Source: Stenopsyche tienmushanensis
Taxonomy: Eukaryota > Arthropoda > Insecta > Trichoptera > Stenopsychidae
Assembly: GCA_008973525.1 (NCBI GenBank)
Contig: WACJ01000125.1
Coordinates: 496,001 to 560,000 of the forward strand
Reading direction: 5' to 3'
DNA: 64,000 nucleotides
This document shows, piece after piece, positions 45,292 through 58,345 of this stretch. Within the stretch, counting starts at the first letter, position 1. The number at the start of each line of letters is the position of its first letter. Made by a program: the position numbers and the translations under genes. The notes beneath the pieces are model-generated. The model did not search any database, had not been told where the DNA came from, and worked only from the letters and a program-made list of their open reading frames with translations.

Positions 45292-47586
45292 ATGGGAGGG
45301 TTAAAAATTTCTGATCCATTAACGAAAACAGGTGTAGCGGAGTGTTATAAAGGTCGGAACATTTTAATCACTGGTGCTACGGGCTTCATGGGAAAAGTTT
45401 TAGTGGAGAAATTACTTTGGTCTTGTGAAGGCATTGGTAATTTATATCTTTTAATAAGAAACAAAAAAGGGCTAAACCCACATGAACGGGTTCAAAATCT
45501 TTTGGAATCACCTGTAAGTAATATATGTAAAAACGTTATTAAATCATCTGTTTTCACAATAATAAATTCTATTTAATGATTGTGTAATGAAATAAAATGT
45601 ATTATAATATAACGTATATTAATATTGTGAGTTTAATGATAATCTTTAAAGTTTACATTAGTCGTAAACTGTTGTAAATTCAAATTGGGAATAATTATAG
45701 TTACCATATTTGGATATAAAAAGAGGAAATTGTTTATTTTATAGGTTTTTGATAGACTGAGGGAGAAAAAACCAAAAAAATTCAATAATATCATTCCTAT
45801 TTTTGGAGATATAATTGAAGAAAATCTTGGTATTAGTGACGAAGACAGAAAACTATTGGAATCGTCCGTGTCAATTGTATTCCATGCTGCATCTTCGGTC
45901 AGATTTGATGATCCGTTAAAAAAGGCAGTGCTTATAAACGTTCGTGGTACCAGAGATGTTATGAATTTAGCCAGAAAGATGAAAAATTTAAAGGTCCTTA
46001 TTTTAAATTATACATCCTTAACTGTTATTATTAAAAGTTCATAATTTGCATACAAATATATTATATTTTTTTAAGGCATTAGTTTATGTGTCAACGTCAT
46101 ACTGTAATTGTGATAAAATTATCATAGATGAACAAGTATATTCATCTGACATTGACTGGAAGATGATGATCAGAGTAGCGGAAACAGCTGATGAACACTC
46201 ATTGAATATCATTCAACCGAAGTACAAACATTTTAATATAAAATGAAAACTATTTTAATTACTATGTTATATATTCATATTTATTTTAGAATCATAGCAC
46301 CAAGGCCAAATACATATACCTTCACCAAATTTCTTGCAGAAAATATTGTCAAAGATTACTCTAGTACCATACCATCTATTATCTTTCGACCTTCTATTGG
46401 TGCGTTGGCAAATTATAAAAATATCCTATTTATAACAAAGATTTGATAAGTTTAACATAATTATTTTTGTTGTAGTTTCTTATTGTGTTGCTGAGCCTTA
46501 TCCTGGATGGGTGGATAATTTGAACGGCCCAATAGGTCTATGTGCGGGAGTATCTTCGGGAATACTTCATGTTGTAAGAGGGGATGAAAATAGTTTGCCA
46601 GATTTTATTCCATGCGATCGAGCAATTAATGGAATTATTTTATCAGCATGGTATAAAAGTAATACTGAATCCAAAGAATGGTATTAATCTTTCTTTTAAT
46701 CAATGTATTTCTTCATATATTTTTATTTACAGTTATCTCACAAAAGTTATGAAAGCTTTATATATTTTAAAAGGAATAGTGAGTGAATAATAGAATTAAA
46801 ATTATATTAACTTTTTAGCCATGTTATTAACGCAGCTAATGGAAACAAATTGAAAACATCGATTAATTTTCTATCAAAATTCAAAGATGAAGCTTTGATT
46901 GAAATGCCACCAAGTCGTTTACTTTGGTATCCTTCTTTTCTTATGACAAAAAATATATATATATACAACCTAATGTATTTATTCACACACATTCTACCAG
47001 GTCTTCTCATAGATTTCATATTACATATGAAAAATGTCGATTTAAGGTAAAGATTTGCAAATGCTTTAACTATATATTGTGTGTTAAAAATATGTAATTT
47101 TATCAAATGTAATGGATGTAAATTTTTATTTCAGATTAATGAAAATCTATAGAAAAGTTTATATCGCTAACAGTGCACTCGCTTATTTCACATGTAACGA
47201 ATGGAAGATATTAACTCACAATTATGATTCACTGGGGGATTTTTTAATAAATGATGACAAAAAAACATTCAAATGTATTACGGATGATATTTCTGAATCA
47301 GACGGTGTTAAACTTGGAGCTCTTGCTCTTAAAAAGTACATATTTAAAGATGATCTCTGCGAGTCATCGGTGTCTTCTGCTAAACGACAACTCATAAGGT
47401 ATAAAGTATTGTATGCATATAAACATAAACATAAAACAAAAATATTTTTTATACTTATGTTCTATTTTCAGAATGTTTTGGCTAGATCGTATAACAAGAA
47501 GCTCACTCTTCCTTCTTTTTTTATATTACTTCATAAAACTATCATTGACTTATATGCTACCCATTATAAGCAATATAATTTTATAA
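45292..47586 (+). CDS. Fatty acyl-CoA reductase, array copy 7 (FAR7)
   Basis: Exons: 45292-45513, 45745-45993, 46076-46221, 46290-46399, 46476-46680, 46819-47046, 47135-47398, 47472-47586; 512 residues. [15 protein letters not shown] puts TGATGFMG at 27-34, and the active-site YTFTK is at 215-219. The C-terminal domain begins at HVINAANGNK in exon 6, with SRLLWYPSFLMTKN; the hydrophobic last exon contains SLFLLFLYYFIK, a probable membrane anchor. Introns are short (67-230 bp) and free of transposons. It groups with FAR3-FAR5 (RFDDPLKK). AATAAA at 47624 is a likely poly(A) signal. The transcript converges on the minus-strand gene at 49143. Confidence 0.94.
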
Positions 47587-49142
47587 TGATTTAATAGAAA
47601 AATGACTAAGAATATTTAAAATTTAATAAAATAAACATTTACACAAAACTTTGGAAACTTTATTTTGCTAAATAGCGTTACTCAGCGATATATAAATTAA
47701 GCAAATATATGAAAAGGGGTTGTTTTTATTATTTGGATTTAAATATTTAGTTTCAGTTTTAAATTGTATTTAGACAGTTTTAAATTGTAAGTATTGGATC
47801 TTACTCATTTAAAATAAACTTTTTTAATTTTGCTTGTATTTATATTTTTGAAACTATTTTATAGAATTTACATGCATTAACACAAACTTATTTATGAAAT
47901 TCTTATGAAAAATAGTTGCACATTTATGAAATAAAAAAAAACAAATAATGTAGTAATACTTTAATTAAAAAGACAAATCTTAGTTTTAAAACTAATCAAT
48001 ATCAGTTTCACTTCCTTATCATTTAGCCGAAAATTTGACAAAAATGTTCCAAAATATTTTATAAATTTCAAGCGCACAATACGGAAATGAAACCAAGTTT
48101 CATGCAAAATAATTACGAGCAAATACTCCTAATGTTTTTATAATATTTGGTCTTATTTTGACAAAAATGTATGATATATATGTACATAAAATATTCACAT
48201 TTTTTATCAATGCAAGTTACATATTCAGTTTTGATTAAATAATGTCAAATAACATAAAACTTATTCTAAATATCAAAAATGTATGTACAATTAATTTCAA
48301 ATATTTTTCTATTAAATATGCTGTATATACAAGTAATCGTAATCAAATCTTTTGACTTTCAACAAAATTTAAAAGCAAAAATATATATATTCATGGCGCC
48401 TAGGAGGAGATTATATCTTCAAAACTTTAATTTATTAAATAAGGCTTATTTTTGCTGTGCTCATATTTGCTAAATACAATTACATGCAAACAGAAATAAA
48501 CGTAATACAATATAATTACTATGATATTTTTATTTATATATAAAAAAGTACCGCAGCGCAATCTTACTTTATATTTTAATCATTGTCCTCATTTAATATT
48601 TTAATAATTCATCATAAAGACGACAAAAAATACTCTTTAAAATAATTCATATCCCATGATAAAATTGCAGTTGAATAATATATTCTTTGTATAAAGTAAT
48701 ACTACTAAATTATATATTTACATTGATAGTCTTCGCATTTGCGTACAATTTAAAAAAATAAACCAATAGAAATATACATATTAAGAAAAAATGTATTTAA
48801 AATAGGATATTATTAACCTACAGTGTAATATACACATTCAAATCAAAGTCTAACACACGTTATAATCTATACAATCCTCCGTATTAAACCAATTCCAAAT
48901 TTGTATAGCAATTTATTTTTTTTATATATAATTGCAATCATCACACAAGCTTGAAAAACATGCAATCAGCACTTTTGATGACACTTTTTTCACATTATCT
49001 ACTTTTAACGCGCACATAATTTATTATCTTATTTACTGTCTTATGGCATTATTTCTGAATGTCCTATTTGTTTAAATTATTCCTTCTATTTACAAGTTTT
49101 TAACATCACTTAACTACATTAAAATATTTTTCCTGCGCGTGA
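47587..49142. other. Convergent 3' region between FAR7 and the proline-rich gene
   Basis: AT-rich with no supportable frame. It should contain the 3' UTRs of both flanking genes; the right part is probably a long 3' UTR of the minus-strand gene. Confidence 0.4.
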
Positions 49143-52100
49143 CTATTTCTTATTGACTTGAGGATTTGTTATACTTGCAGGCGTCACGGCAGTCGCTACC
49201 TAAAAATAAAGAATACTTATGAGAAAATAATTTCAATGATTTTTCAAATAATACAATTAGAATATCCTATTATTTAATAATTGGCACTTTAACTCAAAAA
49301 ATTGTACCTTAGAATGACCAGAATACGTTTTAACGGATGATCCTTCAGGTGGAGTATAAGCCGTTACCGTTGAAAAGCCAAAATAACCATTATTTACATG
49401 TGGTTCCGTTGTCCTTTCTTCTAAATTATTAACTGAAATAGTATATGTATTATAATATCAATAAAAGATATAATATAGATTTTTAATAAATATCTAAAAC
49501 TTAATTCATAAATACTAACTTGATTGCAACCAATTGAAACTGGTCTTCCAATTATTTCCATTATCTGAATTTAACAATTCTCTTTGGCTACCGGTCGGTC
49601 CTGGAGTTGGTCTGACTACAAACCGTGGAGATTTGAAAGCCAACTCTTTAGAATCTCTAATAAAACTGCCGCTGGTTACCAATTCAGATTTACTTTTATT
49701 ACCAACAGAGTAAGAAGCATTTACTATGTACCAAGGTTGAGGAGTAACAACATATATTTTTTCTTTAGTCAGTGGCGATATTGATGTTTGTATTTTTTCC
49801 CATGAATGCCTTGTGGTTGTTTTGGGACTCAAGGTGGTTATTTCTAGTTTCTTTGTGCTCTTTGGTGTTTTCCATGTGGTATGTGATATTGTTGTATCAT
49901 ATGATGTAGTTATTTGATATAAGCTATTATTTACGGCTGGAATTGAAGTTTCATTTTGCAAGTTAGTTTCAAATGTATGTTGAATACTACCCGATGCCTC
50001 ATTATCGAGGAGGGACCCATTGAAATCATTGATCAGAGATGCTACACTCTTAGAAGATTTTTTATGTGATGGTGTTGTAGTCAAATATTCGTCAGGAATC
50101 TTTTTGGATCGCTTTAAATGTGATATTGTGCTTGCTTTTTGTTGTCTTTTGAAAATTTTTGAATATTCTTGAGCAGTCCAGTCATCGATATTGTTTTGTA
50201 ATTTTTTCATATCTATAGAAATTTGATTATTGCTAACATGTTCAAGAGGGTCCACAAGCTTTTGCTTTTTCGCTTGTTTATATGTTGCAAATTCAGCATA
50301 TTTTTCAGTGGTTAAATTTATTGATGGTGCCGACGAGGCTATAATTTTAGATTCAGAACTTTCATGGAAGTCTACTAACGAGCTAGTGGTATGTAGATTA
50401 TTTTTATTTGCGGCTGGTGGTATTTTTCTTCCATAACTTCTTTCAATATCCCTTATAACTGGAACCCAGCCAGAAGGTGATGCAATATCATTACTTGAAA
50501 ATTTAAATGGACTAGGTTGATTTTTTGACGTATAAGGTATTATAATTTGAATTCTCTTTGGTTTTTTGGTGGAGGTTTCAGGTTTTTCTGTATCTTGAAT
50601 TGGTGGTGGCCATCTGCCACTAGCAAATCCACTGTCTAAATATCTAAATCCATTTGTTGAAGTGACAGTAGTTGTGGTAAAAGGTGCTCGCGTTGAAGCA
50701 ATAAAAGCATTTTGTTCTATTTTACCTCTATCGTTATTTGATATATTGTTGTTGTTGTTATTTAACAGGACATTTTTTTCATCTCTAAACATCTTTGAAT
50801 CCTTATGAGGAACACTAGGTTTTAAATAGAGCAATGGAGAATCCAATGGTTGAAAAGAATTTGTTACTTCTGATTTGAAAATATTAATACTTTGTGGGGT
50901 GTTCTCCAAAAAGTTTGTACTTGGTTCAGAAAAAAAGTTTGATGCAGTAGAAGGTCTACTATTAGAGAATGTTTGATCTATAAAAGAATATGATATGGGA
51001 GGAAACAAATGTTTATTGTTGTTATTTGAATTTGTATCCAATGAAACAGGAGTTGGTAAAAATTGACTTTCACTTTTGAGACTATCTTTTATTTCTGAAT
51101 GAGCAGATCCATGATTTGCACTAAAATCATTTCCTTCTGATGCTGCTGAATATGAATCATATGCATAGCTTTCATTTTGAACCACAATTGGATTTATACT
51201 CAAATTTATTCCATTTTCACCATGATTATTTTTCACTGGTTGAAAATATTTATTATTATTTTTGTTATTATTGACATCTTTGATAGTAGTATCTATTTCA
51301 AGAAGGGGAGATTGTATAATATTAATGGGATAATCAATGGATGATGTGAACTCAGCCAATGGGATGCTCGGTATTAACTGTACATTAGTTTGGGAATCAT
51401 TCGGTGAAATAATATTATTTACTATGCTATTAGCAGATGAACTATGCTCGTTGAATGCATTCGTTGAAATTGGAATTGGGAAATGTGTACTGGTAGATTG
51501 TCTTATTTCATTATTTGGTGAATAATTATTTTTGTTACCGTTATAATGCTTCGTTTTGAATGGTCTTGCATTGAATATTGGTGGAATTGGGAGTGAACTC
51601 AAATTAGGGAACGGTATGGGTTGCAATATATGAACTCCTCTTCCTTGATCAAAACCATTTGAAGATGGGCCTGTATGAACGATCGGTTCATCGTTATTTT
51701 CTTCGGGAGGTTTAAAATTGTCTTCAACCGGTTTTAATGGACCATTGTATTGCGGTTTAGATAAAAGTGGTACATTATTTGACTCCAAATTTTCTATGGT
51801 ATCTTTGTTATTATAAAATTTATCTCCGTCGTCAAAGTCTCCGATATCATAATTTGGGGATATCGGCTTTCGATTTGGAATCAAGATGGGAGATTCTCCA
51901 CCATCATTCGTTATTGGCAAAGGTGGTCCATAAGTGCTCAATGAGATGGGAGTTCCGTATGAATTGGTTGGCTTATGAAGAATTGGTCCTGGTGTTACTG
52001 GAATTGCGCTCAATGAGCTGAATGGTTTTCCAGCAGCTGTTGTTAACGGCCCAGATAAATCATTGCTGTGATGTTCTATGAAATTTTGTTTCGATGGTAA

Positions 52101-52778
52101 ATATGCCTTGCTTTGATCAGTTGAAGACGATGAGAATTTAATAGGTTCTACGTTTTTGTTCACATTTGGTGGATCTAATGAAGGAGATTGGTATCGTATC
52201 ACGGGTATCCATGGGAAATAATTACAGGTATTGCAATCTTTTTTCTTTGGTTGTCCTTGTTGTTGTTGTTGTTTCTTCGGGGGAAGTCTAGGTGAGGGTG
52301 CACCATAGGTGGAAGAAGGTGCACCATATGTCGGTGGAGGGGCACCATATGTGGGAGGTGGATTTGGTGGGTGTGATTGAATAGGAGATTGAGATTGGGG
52401 AGGTCCATACGCGGGTGGAGGGCCATATGTCGATGGTACTTTGTTATTATTCGATGTAAAAAGCCAACTTGAGACTTTTTGGAAAAATGTAGGTGATTCC
52501 GTTGGTCGTTGAGGTACTGGAGGAAATCTTTCATACGGTGGTCCATATATTGGCGGACGCAACATATACGGCTGTCGAAAATTGTTATTTTGTCTTTGAA
52601 ATCGTTGGCCTGGTGCTGCATATTGATTTCTTATATTTCCTAAATGAGGTGGCGGAGGGGGTGGTCTCAGAATGTTATCATATGAATCAATCCTAGATTG
52701 TGTTTTCTGTGGTGATGGCGGATCTGGCTTTGAGCACTCGGCGATTATTAAGCAGTAAACCAGTAATACGCCGATGTT
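49143..52778 (-). CDS. Proline-rich YGPP/YGAP-repeat protein, probably secreted (5' end missing)
   Basis: Three exons on the minus strand: 52778-49520, 49432-49308, 49199-49143 (stop TAG), giving 1146 residues plus whatever the unseen first exon adds. The giant exon starts after an acceptor (TTTTGTTACAG); its first residues, NIGVLLVYCLIIAEC, form the core of a signal peptide, so the ATG must be in an upstream exon ending at a codon boundary. Then come a PPPPPP run, YGPP and TYGAP repeats, a poly-Gln/Lys segment, and a short motif CNTCNYFPWIPVIRY. A long Ser/Asn-rich region follows, then a second GWVPVIRDIE block and a Thr-rich tail. Composition suggests an extracellular matrix, cuticle or silk-like protein, but I do not recognise the family. 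Confidence 0.8.
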
Positions 52779-53706
52779 CTGTAACAAAAATAAGAAAATA
52801 AATTAAAACATTGTGAATTTATTCATAAGAAAATACCAACAAGAAAACAAGAACCAAAACAAATTGGATAATATGCATGAAATTCGGGGGGGGGGCGTAT
52901 CTGGCCCGCGGGCCGTATTTTAATTTAGTATTCATATTTGGGTGTCACATAAGCTATCGTCTGCAAATCGACAGTAGTTTGTCAACACTTATTTTTCAGA
53001 TCTGATGTAACAAATAAAATGTATATTTTTTTCAAATGCATCATCTACAGCAGCAATAAAAGTCACATTATTGAAGCGAGATAAGAATTACAGCACAAAA
53101 ATTATATTCAAAAATATGAAGTGAAATTTTCAAGGTATCTATAATTTACTCCCAAATAATAAATCGATCATTTCAGATATCTCCTGTCAAAAACTGATAA
53201 GATTAAAGGTGAAATTCGTGTATTTTCAAGGATTGGTGTAATTTCTAAGACACGGGGTAATTTTATACCATAAAAATGCAAGATTATAAAGTTAATTCTG
53301 AATTTGGATGAAGACTATTGCTGCATCTTCTAATTTATCCACATATTCATCCTTCAGATTATTTTTAGTCTTACTGGAGTATTTATATTATAAATATAAT
53401 TTCACTGCAAAACTATTTTTAAGATTTTTTTAATTTAAAATTATTGGTTGAGTGTAGACTGTATTAGATTTAGTTGTAGAATACATTGTTGATTAAAATG
53501 ATATTGGTTTTTATTACTATTATATCTAGAAGAGAAGAAATGTTTGTATAATGGGATAAATCCTGTCCTTTTAATATTATATAAAGACTCGGTTTCGAAA
53601 CTAGTTGATGGTAAAAATTTGGGAGATTAGAGGTATTAATATTTCAGATCGATCATCTTGATCCAGGTTTGGTCCGATTACATGGATCTAGAATAGTACT
53701 TTAAAG
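52779..53706. other. Upstream flank of the proline-rich gene
   Basis: Intron or promoter of the minus-strand gene; its first coding exon could not be located. At 52885-52925 a G-run is followed by TCTGGCCCGCGGGCCGT, the palindromic phrase common at the ends of hAT (Buster/Charlie-like) miniature elements. The rest is AT-rich. Confidence 0.4.
52885..52925. repeat. hAT-type MITE end (GGCCCGCGGGCC motif)
   Basis: A run of G followed by CGTATCTGGCCCGCGGGCC. This phrase is typical of the termini of some hAT miniature elements. The second end was not identified. Confidence 0.4.
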
Positions 53707-54498
53707 CCCTCGCCAGAAGTAGCTCAGACATGAGAGCCACAGAAAGAAGCTGGCAAGGATCCAAGGGCAGGGAGCGCTCCGAGTCACCACAGAATTCCGA
53801 ACAGTATCTGAAGAAGCGGTGCTCGTGATCGCTGGAATCCCCCTGCTGGACCCCCAAGTAAAGAAAAGGGCCTTGGACATTGAAGATCCCATAAACCACA
53901 ACGAGCATGAACAGAAACTAAAGGAAGCCTGGCAGCAGAGATGGGATCAGTCCAGCAAGGGAAGATGAACCCTCCACCGACTTATCCCTGTCGTAAGCCG
54001 GTGGAGGGCCCGAAAACAGGGAGAAACGACCTACCGCTTGACCCAGGTCCTCACTGGACATGGATGTTTTGATGCGTACCCGAAGCGTATCGGTAAAGAA
54101 ACGTCCGCGGCGTGCCATCACTGTCAAGCGGAGGTTGATGATGCCGAAAACATCATCAATGATTGTGAGACTTGGACACCCCAGAGAAACACGCTGAAAC
54201 AAGCACTCGGAGTAGTCAAATCAACGCTGAGAACATGGTCCACAGCATGATGATGAGCAAGAAAAACTGGGACCTTTGGCGGGATTTCGTTGAAGAAATC
54301 ATGAGCGCCAAAGAAGGTAGTGAGAATGAGAGACGCAGAGCGGCTCTCCAACACTAGAATAGGACCAGCTACTTAAGGCCAGACTGCCTGCCCTCCTGAA
54401 GCAATGTGAGACTTTTAGTCAGTAAGAATCTGACATTATCCTGGGTTCAAACACAGGGTGTCTTATGGAAGATTCCCCTCCCATAGGAAAAAAAGAAC
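53707..54498 (+). mobile_element. R1-like LINE 3' fragment, same family as LINE B
   Basis: Begins inside the C-terminal part of ORF2 (ALRVTTEFRTVSEEAVLVIAG, KEAWQQRWDQSSKG), continues through LTGHGCFDAYPKRIGKET and CHHCQAEVDDAENIINDC, and ends in a 3' UTR with a short A-run. It is flanked by near-identical AGTACTTTAAAG (53695-53706) and AGTACTATTAAAG (54499-54511), a target duplication. Frameshifted and 5' truncated. Confidence 0.88.
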
Positions 54499-54511
54499 AG
54501 TACTATTAAAG

Positions 54512-56981
54512 TTTTATAAAATGTTATTCTAGCTTAACCATGTGCGGAAATCAATGGTAAAAATACCACATAATAATCCTTTATCCTTAAAAAAAAATCA
54601 CCTAATCTGACAATGGACATGGTACCCTAAATATAAATAGCTGAACAACAGAAAGCAGATACCATGCAATTGAATATTGTGTGCTATCAACAGTGTTAAG
54701 GTTCATTTATTGAGCCTGGTTCATTATCAATTTGTAACACGCTGCGGCGGGACTGACAGAAAAGTGAATATACATTTGAGCATAGCGTGTATGTTTTTCG
54801 ATTTGAAAGGGTTAAGTAGTGTATAAAGACTGAAGACATACAGATGCGTCTCCTGGGTCTACCGATAGCACTCGAAAGAGTGCACATATGCGTAACCCGA
54901 CGGGAATGTGTTATCATGATTTTTTTCATCAAAACATAAGCAGGGATTTGTACCGCATAGATCATGACCTAAATCACACTTGAATGAAATAAAACTCTTT
55001 AGAAAACTATAATTTGGAGATCGCCTATATCCAATTATGGATATATCACCATGATAAGAATATACGAACTGAGCGAAATTTGATTTCTTACCACCTGTTA
55101 AATTCTAAATCGCTGTTTTTTAAATAAAATTATATTTATGAACGTTTACTGTAAAATCGAGCAAGGTCGCCTAAAAACACACCGTAAAAAGTGATTTATT
55201 TGTTTGCCGCGAGAAATCGTGCGTACAAAGTGAGTTACGTGCGAAGCTCTCTTTTTGCGTAAACAAAAACTGTTTTCACACTCGTTTTCAATTTTCTTTG
55301 GAACGTACGTGTATTTTAATGGAAAAAATTCAATAGCCGACTGAAATGCAATAAAAGCACACTGCCTTTGATATGAATAGACAGCTTATTAAAATACTTA
55401 TACGCCGACATGAATTTGTTGCACGTTCTTTGATGAACGCTGCTGATTTGCATCATTTTTATTATCGTACTTTATAATAACCAAGCTTAAAGTTTACTTA
55501 ATGGTCTATTCAGGTGTTAAGAATGTGCCGGGGGCTAGTTTTTTAAATATTTTAATTACAGTCACAATATTTTACGCTCGTGCAAAAAATGTGAAATCTA
55601 TTGTATATTGCTTGATCACGCACAACAGAGTAAAGATTGGACGAACGGAAACCGCTGATGGTGATGATAATGATGGAGACATCATACGAATTAAAATACT
55701 TTTAACATTGCCCTGTACAATAAAAGTACATCGAAAATAATTATTTAATAACGCCGATGACCAAAGTAGTCCATAAGCGCACAAACCAGATTTTATCTCC
55801 AGACTGAAGATCCCCAATTCGCTTTCGGCAAACACTATTTAACCTTTGGAGAAAGTGTTAGGGAAAAAAAATAACAACATCGAAGCATACACGCAAGAAC
55901 GTGTGTATAATTCGCTTTGTTCCGTGTGAAATTCGGCAAACGATTTGGGTTCATGTCCCGACCCACATTTTGACAATTACTGAATAATTTCGCACTAGAA
56001 AGGTTTCGGCTGTAAAAACGCTTGGACACCGCAAAACCATTATTTACTTTAGTTTTGTGAAAATTGCCGATCATAAGAGAATCGATTTCGAGATCTATGG
56101 CACCCATTGGTTTTAAATGGATTCTATGACCTCCATAAATTTATATATGGTTTGTGACAATTTTAAATTGTATCAAAATCTGAACAACTCAAATACTCAA
56201 AAATCTGCAAATTTATCAAAGTTTCTGTTATTCAATCAAATCACTCTTGATTCGTTTAGTAAATAAAATCTCAGCTTACGAACAAAGTTATTTAAATGCA
56301 AATGTAATGATGAACATTCAAAAATTATGGATATATTGTATTTGATTGATCATTATTTTTCAATTATTCATTAATTATTGCTGTAAATTATTTACAAATA
56401 GGCGGCCATGCGCGATTTTATCACTTAATATTTGCATTTTAAGAAATAGAAAATCGGGAGTTATCTGCTGCGAGATAATCGATTAAAAATTATCGATCGA
56501 TCTCCCAAGTTTTTTACTGTTGCGTGGGCAAAATGGCAGATTTGCTCGAAATCTCTGTTAACACTCTCGTCGCCCAGCCTTAATCAGACGCTGGATTCAC
56601 TTTTCGGAAATTATTTAAGATTTCACTGCAATTACCCCAGAAACTTCATTCGATTGCATACTTTTTCTGCAAATATATCAGTATTTCTTTTATACTCAAA
56701 TCAGAAAATTCCGGGAGCTACTAGTAAGAGAATAGTTGTGGTCGAAAAACGCTAGGCCCGATAATGAAAAGAATAAAACGAAAAAAGCGTTTCATGGTTT
56801 AGAAATTCATAAAAATCCACAGGGCAAATCTATTAGAAGGAATTGTACTCTTTGTTACAAAAATATGAGACAAATTCTCGATTGACAGGAAGCGAAAAAA
56901 AAATGTAAAAAGGGTCTCAACATATTGTCCTAATTGTCCAAAATCACCTCATATGTGTTTGAATTATTTTAATGTATATCA
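54512..56981. other. Intergenic DNA, no gene recognised
   Basis: Several short frames (for example 54696-54965 minus and 55501-55740 plus) match nothing. A GC-richer patch at 54720-54920 and another at 55190-55330 are unexplained. GAAAGGGTTAAG near 54807 resembles a piggyBac-type end. Confidence 0.35.
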
Positions 56982-57125
56982 TGTTACACCTCCTACTGAT
57001 CACCTCCATCCTTGCTTGGCTTCTTCAATACAGAACGAATATACGTACGTTCCACTGCGCACATGTGAAGCTAAACGCAGCTTGGAGGCTTTGCTTTCAT
57101 AGGTGTCCCCACTCAGGGCGTAACA
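56982..57125 (+). mobile_element. Short LTR (144 bp) of a probable Ty3/gypsy-type element
   Basis: Starts TGTTAC and ends GTAACA, a perfect 6-base inverted terminal repeat with the canonical TG...CA. It is followed at once by TTGGTGTCAGAAGTGGGA, a phrase found as primer-binding site and leader in insect gypsy-group elements. No gag/pol and no second LTR were seen, so it is a truncated 5' end. The short length recalls the Mag clade. Confidence 0.6.
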
Positions 57126-57144
57126 TTGGTGTCAGAAGTGGGAT
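57126..57144 (+). promoter_or_regulatory. Putative tRNA primer-binding site of the LTR element
   Basis: TTGGTGTCAGAAGTGGGA directly abuts the LTR end. TGG at its start would pair with a tRNA CCA end. The matching tRNA was not identified. Confidence 0.5.
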
Positions 57145-57259
57145 AACAGAAAACAAAAGGTATCGCCGTTGCTCTGGCGAATTGTATCTGGACTAATAAA
57201 CAGTGAATTCGCGCAAGGATGCCATTTCTCCATTTACAGCAGTATCCTGATTTTTTCAC

Positions 57260-57330
57260 AGCGTAGATTTGAACCCGGATCTTTATAATAGGAGTTTAAG
57301 ATCAGACTCACTATACAAACATTTGATCCT
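57260..57330 (-). repeat. tRNA-like SINE piece
   Basis: On the minus strand a box B, GGTTCAAATCT (57264-57274), is preceded by a loosely box-A-like stretch. It resembles the head of the SINE at 31290 (same spacing and a shared TATAATAG block). Not a complete tRNA. Confidence 0.4.
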
Positions 57331-58269
57331 TCAATTAAGTCAAACGTTCCATATATGGCGCTTTACAGATAATTTGTTTTTTAATAGGGTGGATATTCAC
57401 AAATTAGATTCACAGTAGTCAAAATCGATCAATATAGATACAACATACAAGATGGAAATAATGTTAAAATCAGATGTATAAACTTATATTGTATCAAAAA
57501 TTAGAAGGTTGCCATCAGAATGAATGTCTAATAATAAATTGCTATGATTTTCCTTAGATTATGAAATATATATCGATTATGATAGATTAGTTTGAATTTG
57601 TATGAGTAAAATTTTTGAAAATAAATGAGCATCTATTATGTAGAAATTGAATTCATTAGATTATTATGATTTTTTCAGTAGTGCTGTCATAATTTTTGAG
57701 TCGTAACAAATGATAAAAGCATTACATGTAATATGGACTATTTATCACAAAAGGGAAAGTAGAGGGATATACAAAAATGACAGCGAAAGTTTTCGTGTGA
57801 GTATTTAAGCTTTTTAAAATATGAATTTGTATTAAAAAAATCAATTACTAGCGAAATTGTTGAATCATGTCGATTTATTAAAATAAGCCGTTACTTCACC
57901 ATACAAATATGCTCAGTAGCATTGTTGTGGTTTCAATAGATACCAATCAAATTCCGTCGAATAATGCATTCAAGTGCATTTTTAACAATTTTTGATTGAA
58001 TATTAGCAATCAAAATGTATTAAATAATACCTATATACGCATAGATCAAAATCGACGCTGTGGGAATTTCAATCGATATAATACAGGCCAATTAGACGAA
58101 AGATTTACTTCCGAATATAAATCATCAAGTGTGCATAAACAAGATGGACCGCGCATAATTACAAAATTACAAGCATGTCAGCTTCCATTTCCGCAGTCAA
58201 TATATTATTTTTAAAGTTTCGGATACGATTCACATGCATAACTCACATCTTCAATTAGAAGGAGAGAGT

Positions 58270-58345
58270 GGGTTAATTATTGGGTTGGAGCTTCCTCGCT
58301 GAAATGTCGCAGGGTCGATCCCAAGTCCCGAGAAAAGTAATACGA
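58270..58345 (+). repeat. tRNA-like SINE piece
   Basis: GGGTTGGAGCTTCCTCG followed by GCAGGGTCGATCCC gives a box-A/box-B-like pair with tRNA-like spacing. Cloverleaf pairing is incomplete. Confidence 0.35.

Noticed and set aside
49584..52696. Plus-strand frames opposite the proline-rich exon
   Set aside because: Antisense shadows of a repetitive coding exon with biased composition.
52779..52787. Start of the 1090-residue minus-strand frame at 52787 as the true start of the proline-rich protein
   Set aside because: The codon there is TTG, and the sequence TTTTGTTACAG is a splice acceptor. The exon begins at 52778 and the ATG must lie in an upstream exon.
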